Made by a program: the position numbers and the translations under genes | Origin: Nonomuraea spiralis | GTDB taxonomy: Bacteria > Actinomycetota > Actinomycetes > Streptosporangiales > Streptosporangiaceae | Direction: 5' to 3' | Length of the DNA: 64,000 bases | Assembly: GCF_014648435.1 (NCBI RefSeq) | Contig: NZ_BMRC01000007.1 | Span: forward strand, 124,001-188,000 | Shown: positions 1 to 8,126 of the stretch, in pieces | Layout of the letters: every line of letters starts with the position of its first letter | Position numbering within the stretch: the first letter of the stretch is position 1 | Notes under the pieces: model-generated | Database searches by the model: none | What the model was told of the DNA's origin: nothing | The model's input: only the letters and a program-made list of their open reading frames with translations

Positions 1-24
1 CCTGGGGGGTGAGCGGCTTTTCAT
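1..24 (-). CDS. possible start of a divergent secreted-protein gene (first 8 codons only)
   Basis: Read leftwards, an ATG at 24 opens a frame MKSRSPPR that runs off the window edge. The Met-Lys-Ser-Arg beginning resembles the n-region of a signal peptide. A TTGACG hexamer lies upstream on this strand, and a strong operator-like palindrome (84-100) sits about 60 bases above the start. Only eight codons are visible, so the product cannot be named and this may simply be non-coding. Confidence 0.25.
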
Positions 25-83
25 CGTGTTCCCACAAGGAGTCACACCCGTCAACAAGTTGCCGATCTTGGAACGATCCAAGT

Positions 84-100
84 TTAGGAAACTTTCCTAA
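84..100. promoter_or_regulatory. perfect 8-bp palindrome, candidate operator
   Basis: TTAGGAAA and its exact complement TTTCCTAA are separated by one C, and the symmetry continues imperfectly to 81-102. The short spacer is that of a dimeric repressor site, not an RNA hairpin. It lies between the putative leftward gene (start at 24) and the AraC gene (start at 347) and could serve either one. The regulator is not identifiable from this window. Confidence 0.5.
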
Positions 101-346
101 CTCTCAACTCGGAAGAGGCAGCAAGACATCCGATGTGCCAAGGACGCTGGACAGGCATTTGCCGGAGATGTATGCCTGAAGCAAGGATGAGATCGGATCT
201 GTGTTCGCCGCCGTACGACAGGAGGGCAAACCGTGCCGCTCAGAAACCGACATCGTACGGCGGGCCGGTTCGGCACGCCCCCTTCACACGGCGGCCTCCC
301 GGCACGACGATCGGAGGCCGGAACCCTGCCCTGACGAGGAGGCGCG
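101..346. other. leader region before the AraC gene, no gene seen
   Basis: This stretch has no reading frame with convincing coding character; the frames crossing it are out-of-frame shadows of the AraC gene. It ends in a strong ribosome binding site (GAGGAGG at 337-343) for the ATG at 347. I see no clear hairpin or promoter pair. Confidence 0.5.
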
Positions 347-1096
347 ATGGCGCATCTCTGGCGCGGCTGGTGCTCGCTCCGCCCCGGCCTCCTGCTGTAC
401 GGCGGCACCATCGGCACGAACCAGCTCCACGCCCACCACGCCGTCCACCTGATCGTCGCCGCGGAGCCCTTCACCATGGCCGACGCCCGAGGCCGCCGGC
501 TGACCACCCTGGCCGCGGTCGTCCCGCCCGACACCGGCCACACCCTCCTCGCGGGAGCGCGCGGGGCCCTGCTGGCGCAGCTCGAACCGGGCGGCTCGGC
601 GGGCCGCGCCCTGCTCGCCCGTTCGGGCGCCGGCCCCGACGCGCCGACCTGGGGTCAGCCCTTCACGGACGCGGCCACGCCCCCGTTCGCCGACCCCGCC
701 GAGGCCGCGCACGCCCTGGAGCTCGTCGAGCACTGGACCGGCCGCCCCGGCGCGGCGGAGGCCCCGGCGCACCCGGCGGTGGAACGGGCGGTGGCCGTCA
801 TCCCCGCGCTGCTGCGCTCGGGACCGGTGCGCCTCGACACGCTCGCGGCAGCGGTGCACCTGTCGCCGAGCCGGCTGGCGCACCTGTTCAGCGCGCACGT
901 GGGGATCCCGCTGCGCCCCTACGTACGCTGGCGGCGCGTCCAGCACGCGATCGCGCTGGTGGCCGCCGGTGAGACGCTGACGGACGCCGCCCACAGCGCC
1001 GGGTTCACCGACGGGCCGCACTTCACCCGGGTCTTCAGGCGCACCTTCGGGACCGCGCCCTCCACGCTGGCCGCCGCCGTCGAATGGCTGCCCTGA
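347..1096 (+). CDS. AraC-family transcriptional regulator
   Basis: The protein has 249 residues. The first 150 form an AraC-type ligand-binding (cupin-like) region, with a His-rich stretch near residues 25-35. Residues 160-245 carry the two helix-turn-helix units of AraC DNA-binding domains: a first recognition region around LSPSRLAHLF, and a second around AGFTDGPHFTRVFRR, matching the family pattern G-F-x-D-x-x-x-F-x-R-x-F. The ATG at 347 is chosen for its GAGGAGG ribosome binding site. The acyl-CoA synthetase gene follows on the same strand after 84 bases and is the obvious candidate target, but no shared operator was seen. The ligand is unknown. Confidence 0.85.
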   Translation: MAHLWRGWCSLRPGLLLYGGTIGTNQLHAHHAVHLIVAAEPFTMADARGRRLTTLAAVVPPDTGHTLLAGARGALLAQLEPGGSAGRALLARSGAGPDAPTWGQPFTDAATPPFADPAEAAHALELVEHWTGRPGAAEAPAHPAVERAVAVIPALLRSGPVRLDTLAAAVHLSPSRLAHLFSAHVGIPLRPYVRWRRVQHAIALVAAGETLTDAAHSAGFTDGPHFTRVFRRTFGTAPSTLAAAVEWLP

Positions 1097-1180
1097 GAAC
1101 GGCACGTTCGTACAAGCCCTGACGGCCCCGGCCCCGCATCCTTGGGGGCGTACGCCCAGCGCCCCGAGGAGAAGGCCGCG

Positions 1181-2716
1181 ATGCTCAATCTGTCGATCAT
1201 TCTGGAGGACAGCGCCCGCAACACCCCGGACCGCACCGCGCTGGTCCTCGGCGACCTGCGCCTGCCGTACTCCATGCTGGACTCCGTCGCCGGCCAGGTC
1301 GCCGCTCTGCTGGCGGCCCGGGGGATCGGCAGGGGCGACAAGGTCGCGCTGCTCTGCCCGAACCTGCCCTACTTCCCCTTCGTCTACTTCGGCATCCTCA
1401 AGGCGGGCGCGGCGGTGGTGCCCCTCAACGTGCTGCTGCGCCCGCGCGAGATCGCCTACCACCTGACCGACAGCGACAGCAGGGCGTTCTTCTGCTTCGA
1501 GGGCTCGGCCGAGCTGCCCATGGGCGCGCGGGGGCGGGAGGCGTACGACGCCGCCGAGGGCTGCGAGCACTTCTTCGTCCTGCCCGCCACGCCCCTCGCC
1601 ACCGAGTCGGAGCACGGCGAGTCGTTCTGGGCGGCGCTGGAGGGCATGCCGGCGCGGTTCGAGACCGTGCCGACCGCGCCGGACGACACCGCGGCCGTCC
1701 TCTACACCTCCGGCACCACCGGCCGGCCCAAGGGCGCCGAGCTCACCCACCTGAACCTCCTGGTCAACACCATGGTCAGCGACGAGATGTTCCCCGCCGA
1801 CCCCGAGGGCGACGTCGCGCTCGCCGTGCTGCCGCTCTTCCACTCCTTCGGCCAGGTCGCGGTGATGAACGTGAGCGTGCGCCGCCGTGCCACGCTGGTG
1901 CTCCAGCCGCGCTTCGAGGCCGGCGCGGCGCTGGAGCTGATGCGCGGCGAGAAGGTGACCATGTTCGCCGGGGTGCCGACGATGTTCTGGGCGCTGCTGT
2001 CGGAGCTGCGCGCCGGCGGCGCGGCGCCGCCCCCGGCGCTGCGGGTGGCGGTGTCGGGCGGGGCCGCCTGCCCGGTCGAGGTGCTCAAGGACTTCGAGGC
2101 CGCCTTCGGCGTCCCGATCCTGGAGGGGTACGGCCTGTCGGAGACCTCCCCGGTGGCCTGCTTCAACCGGCCGGGCCGGCCCACCAGGCCCGGGACCATC
2201 GGCCTTCCGGTCTGGGGCGTGGAGATGCGTCTGGTGGACGGCGACGGGAACGTCATCGAGGGCGGGGGCCCCGGTGAGATCGCCGTTCGCGGTCACAACG
2301 TCATGAAGGGCTACTACGGGCGCCCCGAGGAGACCGAGGAGGTCCTGCGGGACGGCTGGTTCCTTACCGGCGACCTCGCCACCCGCGACGAGGACGGCTA
2401 CTACGCCGTCGTCGACCGTACCAAGGACATGATCATCAGGGGTGGGTTCAACGTCTACCCGCGCGAGCTGGAGGAGGTGCTGATGACGCATCCGTCCGTG
2501 TCGCTGGCGGCGGTGGTCGGCGTCCCGCACGCCTCGCACGGCGAGGAGATCAAGGCGTACGTCATCCCGGCGCCGGGGGCGGCGGCGAGCGAGGACGAGC
2601 TCATCGCCTGGTGCCGGGAGAACATGGCGGCCTACAAGTACCCGCGGCTGATCGAGTTCCGCGAGAGTCTGCCGATGACGGTCACCGGCAAGATCCTCAA
2701 GCGCGAGCTGCGCTGA
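1181..2716 (+). CDS. long-chain acyl-CoA synthetase (AMP-forming ligase)
   Basis: This 511-residue member of the ANL superfamily would activate a carboxylic acid as acyl-AMP and transfer it to CoA. The signature P-loop YTSGTTGRPKG is at about residues 174-184, YGLSET near 316, TGD near 396, and the C-terminal catalytic lysine in TGKILKREL close to the end. Length and motifs fit soluble fatty-acyl or aryl-acyl CoA ligases, not an NRPS adenylation domain, and no carrier domain follows. An upstream TTG at 1142 is in frame, but the ATG at 1181 has GAGGAGAAGG correctly spaced before it. The substrate cannot be read from sequence. Confidence 0.85.
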   Translation: MLNLSIILEDSARNTPDRTALVLGDLRLPYSMLDSVAGQVAALLAARGIGRGDKVALLCPNLPYFPFVYFGILKAGAAVVPLNVLLRPREIAYHLTDSDSRAFFCFEGSAELPMGARGREAYDAAEGCEHFFVLPATPLATESEHGESFWAALEGMPARFETVPTAPDDTAAVLYTSGTTGRPKGAELTHLNLLVNTMVSDEMFPADPEGDVALAVLPLFHSFGQVAVMNVSVRRRATLVLQPRFEAGAALELMRGEKVTMFAGVPTMFWALLSELRAGGAAPPPALRVAVSGGAACPVEVLKDFEAAFGVPILEGYGLSETSPVACFNRPGRPTRPGTIGLPVWGVEMRLVDGDGNVIEGGGPGEIAVRGHNVMKGYYGRPEETEEVLRDGWFLTGDLATRDEDGYYAVVDRTKDMIIRGGFNVYPRELEEVLMTHPSVSLAAVVGVPHASHGEEIKAYVIPAPGAAASEDELIAWCRENMAAYKYPRLIEFRESLPMTVTGKILKRELR

Positions 2717-2749
2717 CCGCCCGGCCCCCTCGCGGCCCGGACGCGGTCA
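2714..2749. terminator. candidate bidirectional terminator hairpin
   Basis: TGACCGC (2714-2720) pairs exactly with GCGGTCA (2743-2749), with further CCGG/CCGG pairing inside after a short bulge. The two arms contain the stop codons of the convergent acyl-CoA synthetase and phosphatase genes. There is no U-tract, as is common in actinobacteria. Confidence 0.45.
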
Positions 2750-3235
2750 CCGTACGGTGCGGTCGTGCGGCTGCGGGGGGAAGCGGAGGACCCAGCGACG
2801 CTGCCACGGGGTCTCGACCGCCCGGTGATGGTGGTGCTCGCGCGTCCAGGCGACGGCGTCGCCCGGGGCGACGCCGGCCAGGACGGCGAGGCAGGCGACG
2901 ACCGTGCCGGTGCGGCCCACCCCGCCGCCGCAGGCGACCTCCACCGCCGCGCCCTCCCGCGCCTTGCGGTGCAGCTCGCGGATCTGCCGTACGGCCGCGT
3001 CGCGGTCGCGGGGCAGCAGGAAGTCGGGCCAGTCGATCCAGGCGTGCGGCCACCGCAGCCCGTCCTCGTGGCGGCGGGCGAGCCGCGCGGAGCCGAGGTA
3101 GAGGCCGAAGTCCGGCAGCGGTCCCGCCGGCAGCGGGTTCCGCAGGCCCCGGCCGCGGATCCAGGAGCCGTCCGGGAGCCGGAAGGCGCCCAGGAGCGGC
3201 GGCTCGCCCGTCATGTCGTCCATCGGACCTTCCAT
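2747..3235 (-). CDS. protein tyrosine / dual-specificity phosphatase-like protein
   Basis: The protein has 162 residues. The phosphatase loop C-X5-R is visible as ACGGGVGRTG, with catalytic Cys102 and phosphate-binding Arg108. The general-acid Asp would lie upstream, probably in the WIDWPDF region near residues 67-71. The length suits a compact cysteine-based phosphatase, and there is no signal peptide or membrane segment. The ATG at 3235 is preceded by GAGGAG at 9-base spacing. It lies downstream of a serine hydrolase on the same strand (gap 53 bases) and converges on the acyl-CoA synthetase. The target, phosphoprotein or small molecule, is not indicated. Confidence 0.75.
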   Translation of the reverse strand: MEGPMDDMTGEPPLLGAFRLPDGSWIRGRGLRNPLPAGPLPDFGLYLGSARLARRHEDGLRWPHAWIDWPDFLLPRDRDAAVRQIRELHRKAREGAAVEVACGGGVGRTGTVVACLAVLAGVAPGDAVAWTREHHHHRAVETPWQRRWVLRFPPQPHDRTVR

Positions 3236-3288
3236 GGGGAACAACTCCTCGTGATCTCTGCGACGTCCCGCCGCCGGAGGCCCTGTCG

Positions 3289-4353
3289 TCAGCTTCCGGT
3301 CCCGCAGAACACCTTGACGGCGATGCCCATGATCTCCTGTGTGGACGGGTTCCGCGTCGAGGGGTTGAGCGACAGCGTCAGCGACTTGCCCGAGTCCGAG
3401 CGGAACGCGAACGTCAGATACCCGATCAGCTCCCCGCTGTGCCCCCACACCGTGCCGCACGGCAGCGCGTACGCCTGGAGCCCGAGGCCGTAGCCGAACC
3501 CGGCGCCCGTCTCGACGGTCGTGCGCATGGCCTTCAGCGACTCGGCGCTGGTCAGCCTGCCGCCGAACAGGGCGGACATGAACCGTTCCAGGTCGCCGGC
3601 GGTCGAGATCATCTCTCCCGCGGCCCAGTCGAGCGAGGGGTTCATCCGGGTGGCGTCCACGAGCTCGGGCATCGCCTCGTACCCCTTGGCGTGCGGGGAC
3701 GGCAGCCCTGCCCGGTCGCCCGGGACCACCGTGTGGCGCAGCCCCAGCGGGCGCAGGATCCGGCTCATGACCTCCGCGCCGTACGTGTGGCCGGTCAGCT
3801 TCTCCACCAGCAGCCCGAGCACCACGTAGTTGGTGTTGGAGTAGTGCCACGCGCCGTCGTCGGGCAGCTTCTTGGCGAAGGCCACCTTGAGCAGCTCGCG
3901 CGGCTGGTAGGAGCGGAAACGGGCCTCGCCGCGCCAGCGGTTGGTCGAGTAGCCGGGCTCGCTCATGTAGTCGTACAGGTGGCTGGTGTGGTTGAGCAGG
4001 CGGCGGACCGTGACCTGCCCGCCGTCGGGGACCAGGCCGGGCAGGTGCCGGTCGATCGGGTCGTCGAGCTTCAGCTTGCCCTCGTCCACGAGCTGGAGCA
4101 CCACCGTGGCCACGAAGGTCTTGGTCACGCTGCCGATCCGGAAGTACCCGTTGGGGGAGGGACGGCCGCCGCGCTCGATGTCGCGTACGCCCGCCGAGCC
4201 CGTCCAGGTGCGCCCGCCGTCGGTCACCCGCGCCACCGCCGCCGTGGCGCCCTTGGTCGCCACGATCTTGTCCAGGTCGGGGCCCACGCCGGCGCCCTGG
4301 CCACCCAACGCGATCGTCGCCGCCATCAGCACGTTCATCATCGTCTGCGTCAT
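3289..4353 (-). CDS. serine hydrolase, beta-lactamase / D-Ala-D-Ala carboxypeptidase family
   Basis: This 354-residue protein carries the three catalytic motifs of the penicillin-binding-protein fold: S-V-T-K (Ser75, Lys78), Y-S-N (from Tyr171) and H-S-G (from His305). A short hydrophobic N-terminus (MNVLMAATIALG) may be a weak signal peptide. A longer frame begins at 4425, but the ATG at 4353 gives the natural family N-terminus; its ribosome binding site is poor. Related proteins are esterases, peptidases or cell-wall carboxypeptidases. It is transcribed away from the trypsin-like gene, sharing a 190-base control region. Confidence 0.8.
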   Translation of the reverse strand: MTQTMMNVLMAATIALGGQGAGVGPDLDKIVATKGATAAVARVTDGGRTWTGSAGVRDIERGGRPSPNGYFRIGSVTKTFVATVVLQLVDEGKLKLDDPIDRHLPGLVPDGGQVTVRRLLNHTSHLYDYMSEPGYSTNRWRGEARFRSYQPRELLKVAFAKKLPDDGAWHYSNTNYVVLGLLVEKLTGHTYGAEVMSRILRPLGLRHTVVPGDRAGLPSPHAKGYEAMPELVDATRMNPSLDWAAGEMISTAGDLERFMSALFGGRLTSAESLKAMRTTVETGAGFGYGLGLQAYALPCGTVWGHSGELIGYLTFAFRSDSGKSLTLSLNPSTRNPSTQEIMGIAVKVFCGTGS

Positions 4354-4543
4354 GTGGACAACGCTAGGGAGATCGACTTCGCGGCGTAATGCGGTGCGCC
4401 GTCCACCCGGGCTGCGGAAAACCACAGCCCGGGGGTGCGGGGGTGGTCCCTACCGCGAGTTGACCTGCTGGCGTACTGACCCCGACATTTCCCCGCAGAT
4501 AGCGTTATTTCGTCTTAATTGCCCACAAAAAGGAATAAATCAG

Positions 4544-5362
4544 TTGTTTGGGAAGAAATCGCTTCGTCGTGTCGCCACCCGCTCCGCCGTCGTCGTCCTG
4601 GCGGGCGCGGCCTGCCTGGCCGTCACCGCCGGGAGCGCCGGAGCGATCGTCAACGGCAGGAAGGCCGGCGAGGCGTACCCGTTCATGGCCACGATCCCGA
4701 TCTCGGCCCCGGCCATGGGGCTCACGGACGGTGTGTGCGGAGCGGCGCTGATCGACCCGCAGTGGGTGGTGACCGCGGCCCACTGCCTGGACATGGAGAT
4801 CGGCTCGATCCCGCAGGGCACCGTACGCGTCGGCAGCGACAAGCGGACGTCCGGAGGCTCGGTACGCAGGATCGCCCAGGCCGTCCTGCACCCGCGCTAC
4901 GACCAGCACACGCCCAACAGGAACGACATCGCGCTGGTCCGCCTGGACCGTCCCGTCGACCAGAAGCCTGTCACGATCGCCGCGCGGCCGGGCCGGCCCG
5001 GCACCCCCACCCGGATCCTCGGCTTCGGCATCACCGAGTTCAGCCAGAACCCGGCCGACTGGAAGATGTCCCCCCGGCTCAACGAGCTCGACACCCGCAG
5101 GGGCACGAAGTCCGAGTGCGGCCCGGGGTACGCGAGCCGCACCCGGCTCTGCACGGTCAGCCGCGTGCCCAAGGCGATGGCCTGCAACGGTGACTCCGGA
5201 GGGCCGCAGGTCCAGCGTGGCAGGGGCGGCCGGTGGGAGCTCATCGGCGTCACCTCGGGGCCCGGCGCCAAGAGCCCGTCCTGCGGGGAAGGGCCGGGCC
5301 TCTACACCAGCGTGCCCGCCTACGCGGACTGGATCCGTACGACGATGCGCGCGTACGGCTGA
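4544..5362 (+). CDS. secreted trypsin-like serine protease (S1 family)
   Basis: The protein has 272 residues. A signal peptide with a basic start (GKKSLRRVATR) and hydrophobic core ends at AGA before IVNG (Ile35), so the mature enzyme may begin directly at the activated N-terminus with little or no propeptide. The catalytic triad is His80 (TAAHC), Asp128 (NDIAL) and Ser218 (GDSGGP). Several cysteines flank the His and Ser as in chymotrypsin-fold enzymes. The start is a TTG at 4544, chosen because AAAGGA lies at good spacing and no ATG or GTG gives the signal peptide. The upstream region is unusually AT-rich, with a weak TTGACC promoter hexamer at 4460. It is expected to act extracellularly. 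Confidence 0.85.
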   Translation: MFGKKSLRRVATRSAVVVLAGAACLAVTAGSAGAIVNGRKAGEAYPFMATIPISAPAMGLTDGVCGAALIDPQWVVTAAHCLDMEIGSIPQGTVRVGSDKRTSGGSVRRIAQAVLHPRYDQHTPNRNDIALVRLDRPVDQKPVTIAARPGRPGTPTRILGFGITEFSQNPADWKMSPRLNELDTRRGTKSECGPGYASRTRLCTVSRVPKAMACNGDSGGPQVQRGRGGRWELIGVTSGPGAKSPSCGEGPGLYTSVPAYADWIRTTMRAYG

Positions 5363-5477
5363 GCGGGCGCGCGCGGGGTTCGGCCGCGGGTTGAGGCTTC
5401 GCCGTCCGTAGGCCCAGCCCGGCCCGTGGGAGGCGGCGAAAAGCTTCCGGGAACAGTTCAACGACAGCCTTGAAGTC

Positions 5478-7001
5478 ATGAGTGCTGACCACCACGAAAG
5501 TCCCGGTCCCGCGACGCCCGACGCCGGCCCCCGGGACAGGCCCGGTTCGCGAGGAGCGCCCGGGGCCGTCGAGCCCGCCACCTGGCGGGAACTGCTGGGC
5601 CGGGAGCATCTCGGGGCCGCCGTCGTGCTGGCCGGGGGAGTGCTCGCCGGCGCGATCAACATCTACCTGGCGGCGAGCCTGCTGCCGACCGCGGTGGCCG
5701 ATCTCGGCGGCGCGAGCTTCTACGCCTGGAACATGACGGTCTACCTGGTCGCCATGGTGGTCGCGACGATGCTCACCGGCCGGTCGTTGTCCCTGTGGGG
5801 GCACGTCGGCTCCTACCTCGCCGGGTTCGGCACGTTCGCCGTGGGCTCGCTGGCCTGCGCGGTGAGCCCGGTGATGGCGGTTCTGCTGGTCTCGCGGGGG
5901 ATTCAGGGGCTCGGGGCGGGGTTGTTGTCGGGGCTCGGGTTCGCCGTCATCCGGTCGGCCCTGCCGTCCCGGCTCTGGACGCGCGGCACCGCGCTCATGT
6001 CGGCGATGTACGGCGTCGGCAACTTCGCCGGTCCGGCGCTCGGCGGGTTGTTCGCCCAGTTCGGGGCCTGGCGGCCGGCGTTCGTCGCGATGGCGGTGCT
6101 CGGGGTCGGCTGCGGCGCGCTCGTCCCCCGAGCCCTGCCGCGCACGCAACGCCCCGAACGCTCCGAACGGCCCGGGGGCGGGCGGGGGTCCGTGCCGGTC
6201 GGGGCGTTGTCGCTGGTGACGGCGGCCGCGGGGGCGGTGAGCGTGGCGGGGATCGTGACCGGCACGCTGGCCAAGGCGGCCGTCATCGGCGTGGCGCTGC
6301 TGCTGATGGGCGGGTTCGTCCTCCAGGAGCGGCGCGGCGGGTCCAGGATCCTGCCGCGGGCGACGTACCAGCGGGGGTCGTCGTTGAAGTGGGTCTATCT
6401 GACGATCGGGGTGCTGACCTTCGGGGTCGCGGTCGAGTCGTTCCTGCCGCTGTTCGGCCAGCGGCTGGCCGGGCTGCCGCCGCTGGTCGCCGGGTTCTTC
6501 GCGGCGGCCGTCTCGCTCGGCTGGTCGGTGACCCAGATCGCCGGCTCGTCGGTGACCGGGCACCGCGCGGTACGGCGGCTGCGGGTGCTCGGCCCGGTGC
6601 TGCTGGCGGCCGGGCTCCTCGTCCAGGGGCTGTTGCAGCGCGCGGACACGCCGGGGTGGCTGGTGCTGGTCTGGGTGCCGGTGTTGTTCGCCGCCGGAGC
6701 GGGGATCGGGCTGGCGTACCCGCACCTGTCCGTGGCGGCGATGTCCAGCACCCGGGATCCGGAGGAGGGCGGACGGGCGGCGGCGGCGATCGCCACCGTG
6801 ACGAGCCTGTCCATCGCGTTCGGCACGGCGATCGCCGGGATCCTGGTCAACCTCGGCGACGGCTCGATGCTCGACGCGGCCAGGTACGTGCTCTTCGGCT
6901 TCGCGGCCATCTGCGCGACCGGCGCCCTCACCGCCCACGCCGCCAACCGCTCGAACCGGGCGGAATCCATCGCGGCCGCCCCGCTCCCGCAGGACCGGTG
7001 A
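5478..7001 (+). CDS. MFS drug/proton transporter, 14-helix (DHA2-like)
   Basis: The protein has 507 residues and I count about 14 hydrophobic segments, the DHA2 arrangement of QacA-type multidrug exporters. The conserved arginine region after helix 4 (VSRGIQGLGAG) matches the family pattern R-x-x-Q-G-x-G-A. The N-terminal 30 residues are polar and cytoplasmic. The ATG at 5478 has no clear ribosome binding site, so translation may begin close to the 5' end of the mRNA. It stands alone between a protease and a BtrH-like gene, far from the peptide cluster, so its substrate is unknown. Confidence 0.8.
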   Translation: MSADHHESPGPATPDAGPRDRPGSRGAPGAVEPATWRELLGREHLGAAVVLAGGVLAGAINIYLAASLLPTAVADLGGASFYAWNMTVYLVAMVVATMLTGRSLSLWGHVGSYLAGFGTFAVGSLACAVSPVMAVLLVSRGIQGLGAGLLSGLGFAVIRSALPSRLWTRGTALMSAMYGVGNFAGPALGGLFAQFGAWRPAFVAMAVLGVGCGALVPRALPRTQRPERSERPGGGRGSVPVGALSLVTAAAGAVSVAGIVTGTLAKAAVIGVALLLMGGFVLQERRGGSRILPRATYQRGSSLKWVYLTIGVLTFGVAVESFLPLFGQRLAGLPPLVAGFFAAAVSLGWSVTQIAGSSVTGHRAVRRLRVLGPVLLAAGLLVQGLLQRADTPGWLVLVWVPVLFAAGAGIGLAYPHLSVAAMSSTRDPEEGGRAAAAIATVTSLSIAFGTAIAGILVNLGDGSMLDAARYVLFGFAAICATGALTAHAANRSNRAESIAAAPLPQDR

Positions 7002-7011
7002 CCCCGCCGCG

Positions 7012-7043
7012 TTGGACTCTCCCATTGTGGGAGGGGTCATGCT
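7012..7043 (+). promoter_or_regulatory. MerR-type promoter with operator in a 19-base spacer
   Basis: TTGGAC at 7012-7017 is followed 19 bases later by TCATGC. The spacer contains the dyad CTCCCA-TTG-TGGGAG (7019-7033). A stretched spacer carrying a centred dyad is the hallmark of promoters untwisted by MerR-family activators. It points at the BtrH-like gene starting at 7114. No MerR gene lies in the window. Confidence 0.5.
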
Positions 7044-7113
7044 GGTCCCGGCGGTCGGACCGGCCCGCGGCTCCGCGCCCGCCGCCCGACCCCGCAACCG
7101 AGGAGAACGACGC

Positions 7114-8097
7114 ATGACCATCGTGGACGGCATCGACGCGCGCGGCCTGGAACACTGCGAGACGACGACCCTGGGCGTGCTGCTGCGGCACCAGGGGCTC
7201 GATCTGTCCGAGCCGATGTTGTTCGGGCTCGGCGCGGGTCTGTCGTTCGTCTACTGGGACGCCAAGGCCATGGACTTCCCGTTCATGGGCGGGCGCGTCA
7301 AGCCGTTCGAGCTCACCAGGAACCTGGCCGCCAGGCTGGGGCTGACCCTGCTGGTGGAGGAGACCGGCTCGGCGCGCAAGGCGTGGCAGAACGTGGCCGC
7401 GCGCATCGACGCCGGGCAGCCGGTCGGCCTCCAGCTCGACTCCTACCACCTGGACTACTTCGGGACGAAGGTGCACTTCGGCGGCCACGTCGTCGCCATG
7501 TACGGCTACGACGAGCAGCAGGCGTACCTCGTGGACACCGCCCCCCAGGGCGGCGCGGTCCGCACGAGCCTGGCCGGGCTGGCGGCGGCGAGGGCGGAAC
7601 GCGGCCCGATGACCGCCAGGAACCGTTCCTTCGCCGTCACCCTGCCGGACGGCCCGCCCGCCTGGCAGGAGCAGGTCGTCCCGGCGATCAGGGCCTGCGC
7701 CGAGGGTTTCCTCGCCGCGCCCATCGCCAACCTGGGCCATCGCGGCATCGACAAGGCCGCCCGCCTGGTGCCCGGCTGGCTGCTCCGGGCGCAGGAACCG
7801 GCCCGGGACCTGCGGCAGGCCGCCCTCCTCATGGAGCGGGGCGGCACCGGCGGCGCGCTGTTCCGCGCCCTGTACCGCGACTTCCTCGCCGAGTGCGCCG
7901 ACCTCGTGGACGACGACCGCCTGCGCACCGGCCACCGGCTGTACGCCGAGGCCGCCACCTTGTGGACCGACGTGGCCGCCCTGATCGCGAAGGCCGGCGA
8001 GGGCCACGACCCGGCGTACCTGGAACAGGCCGGAGCCGTCCTGCGCGACCTCGCCCGCCTCGAACGGGACGCCATGTCCGCGCTGCGCGACCTGTGA
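7114..8097 (+). CDS. BtrH-like N-terminal domain protein (papain-like acyltransferase fold)
   Basis: The protein has 327 residues. The N-terminal half matches the BtrH family, named for the butirosin acyltransferase. The expected Cys appears in LEHCETTTLG near residue 11, the His in FGGHVVAMYGYD near residue 130, and an Asp in YLVDTA. These would form a Cys-His-Asp centre. The C-terminal half is helical, like the DUF4872 region usually joined to BtrH domains. The ATG at 7114 follows GAGGAGAACGACGC, a good ribosome binding site. No aminoglycoside genes are nearby, so butirosin-like chemistry should not be assumed; an acyl or aminoacyl transfer role is only inferred from the fold. Confidence 0.75.
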   Translation: MTIVDGIDARGLEHCETTTLGVLLRHQGLDLSEPMLFGLGAGLSFVYWDAKAMDFPFMGGRVKPFELTRNLAARLGLTLLVEETGSARKAWQNVAARIDAGQPVGLQLDSYHLDYFGTKVHFGGHVVAMYGYDEQQAYLVDTAPQGGAVRTSLAGLAAARAERGPMTARNRSFAVTLPDGPPAWQEQVVPAIRACAEGFLAAPIANLGHRGIDKAARLVPGWLLRAQEPARDLRQAALLMERGGTGGALFRALYRDFLAECADLVDDDRLRTGHRLYAEAATLWTDVAALIAKAGEGHDPAYLEQAGAVLRDLARLERDAMSALRDL

Positions 8098-8126
8098 CCC
8101 CGATCGGCAGCGGCCGGCGACCCCGA

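Noticed and set aside
284..2539. 751-codon minus-strand frame over the AraC and acyl-CoA synthetase genes
   Set aside because: Translation is compositionally biased and without motifs; both plus-strand genes have intact family signatures and ribosome binding sites.
8098..8126. Direct repeat GACCCCGATC at 8095 and again at 8119 as a terminator or attachment site
   Set aside because: It is a direct, not inverted, repeat of ten GC-rich bases and could be chance. No integrase or tRNA gene is nearby.
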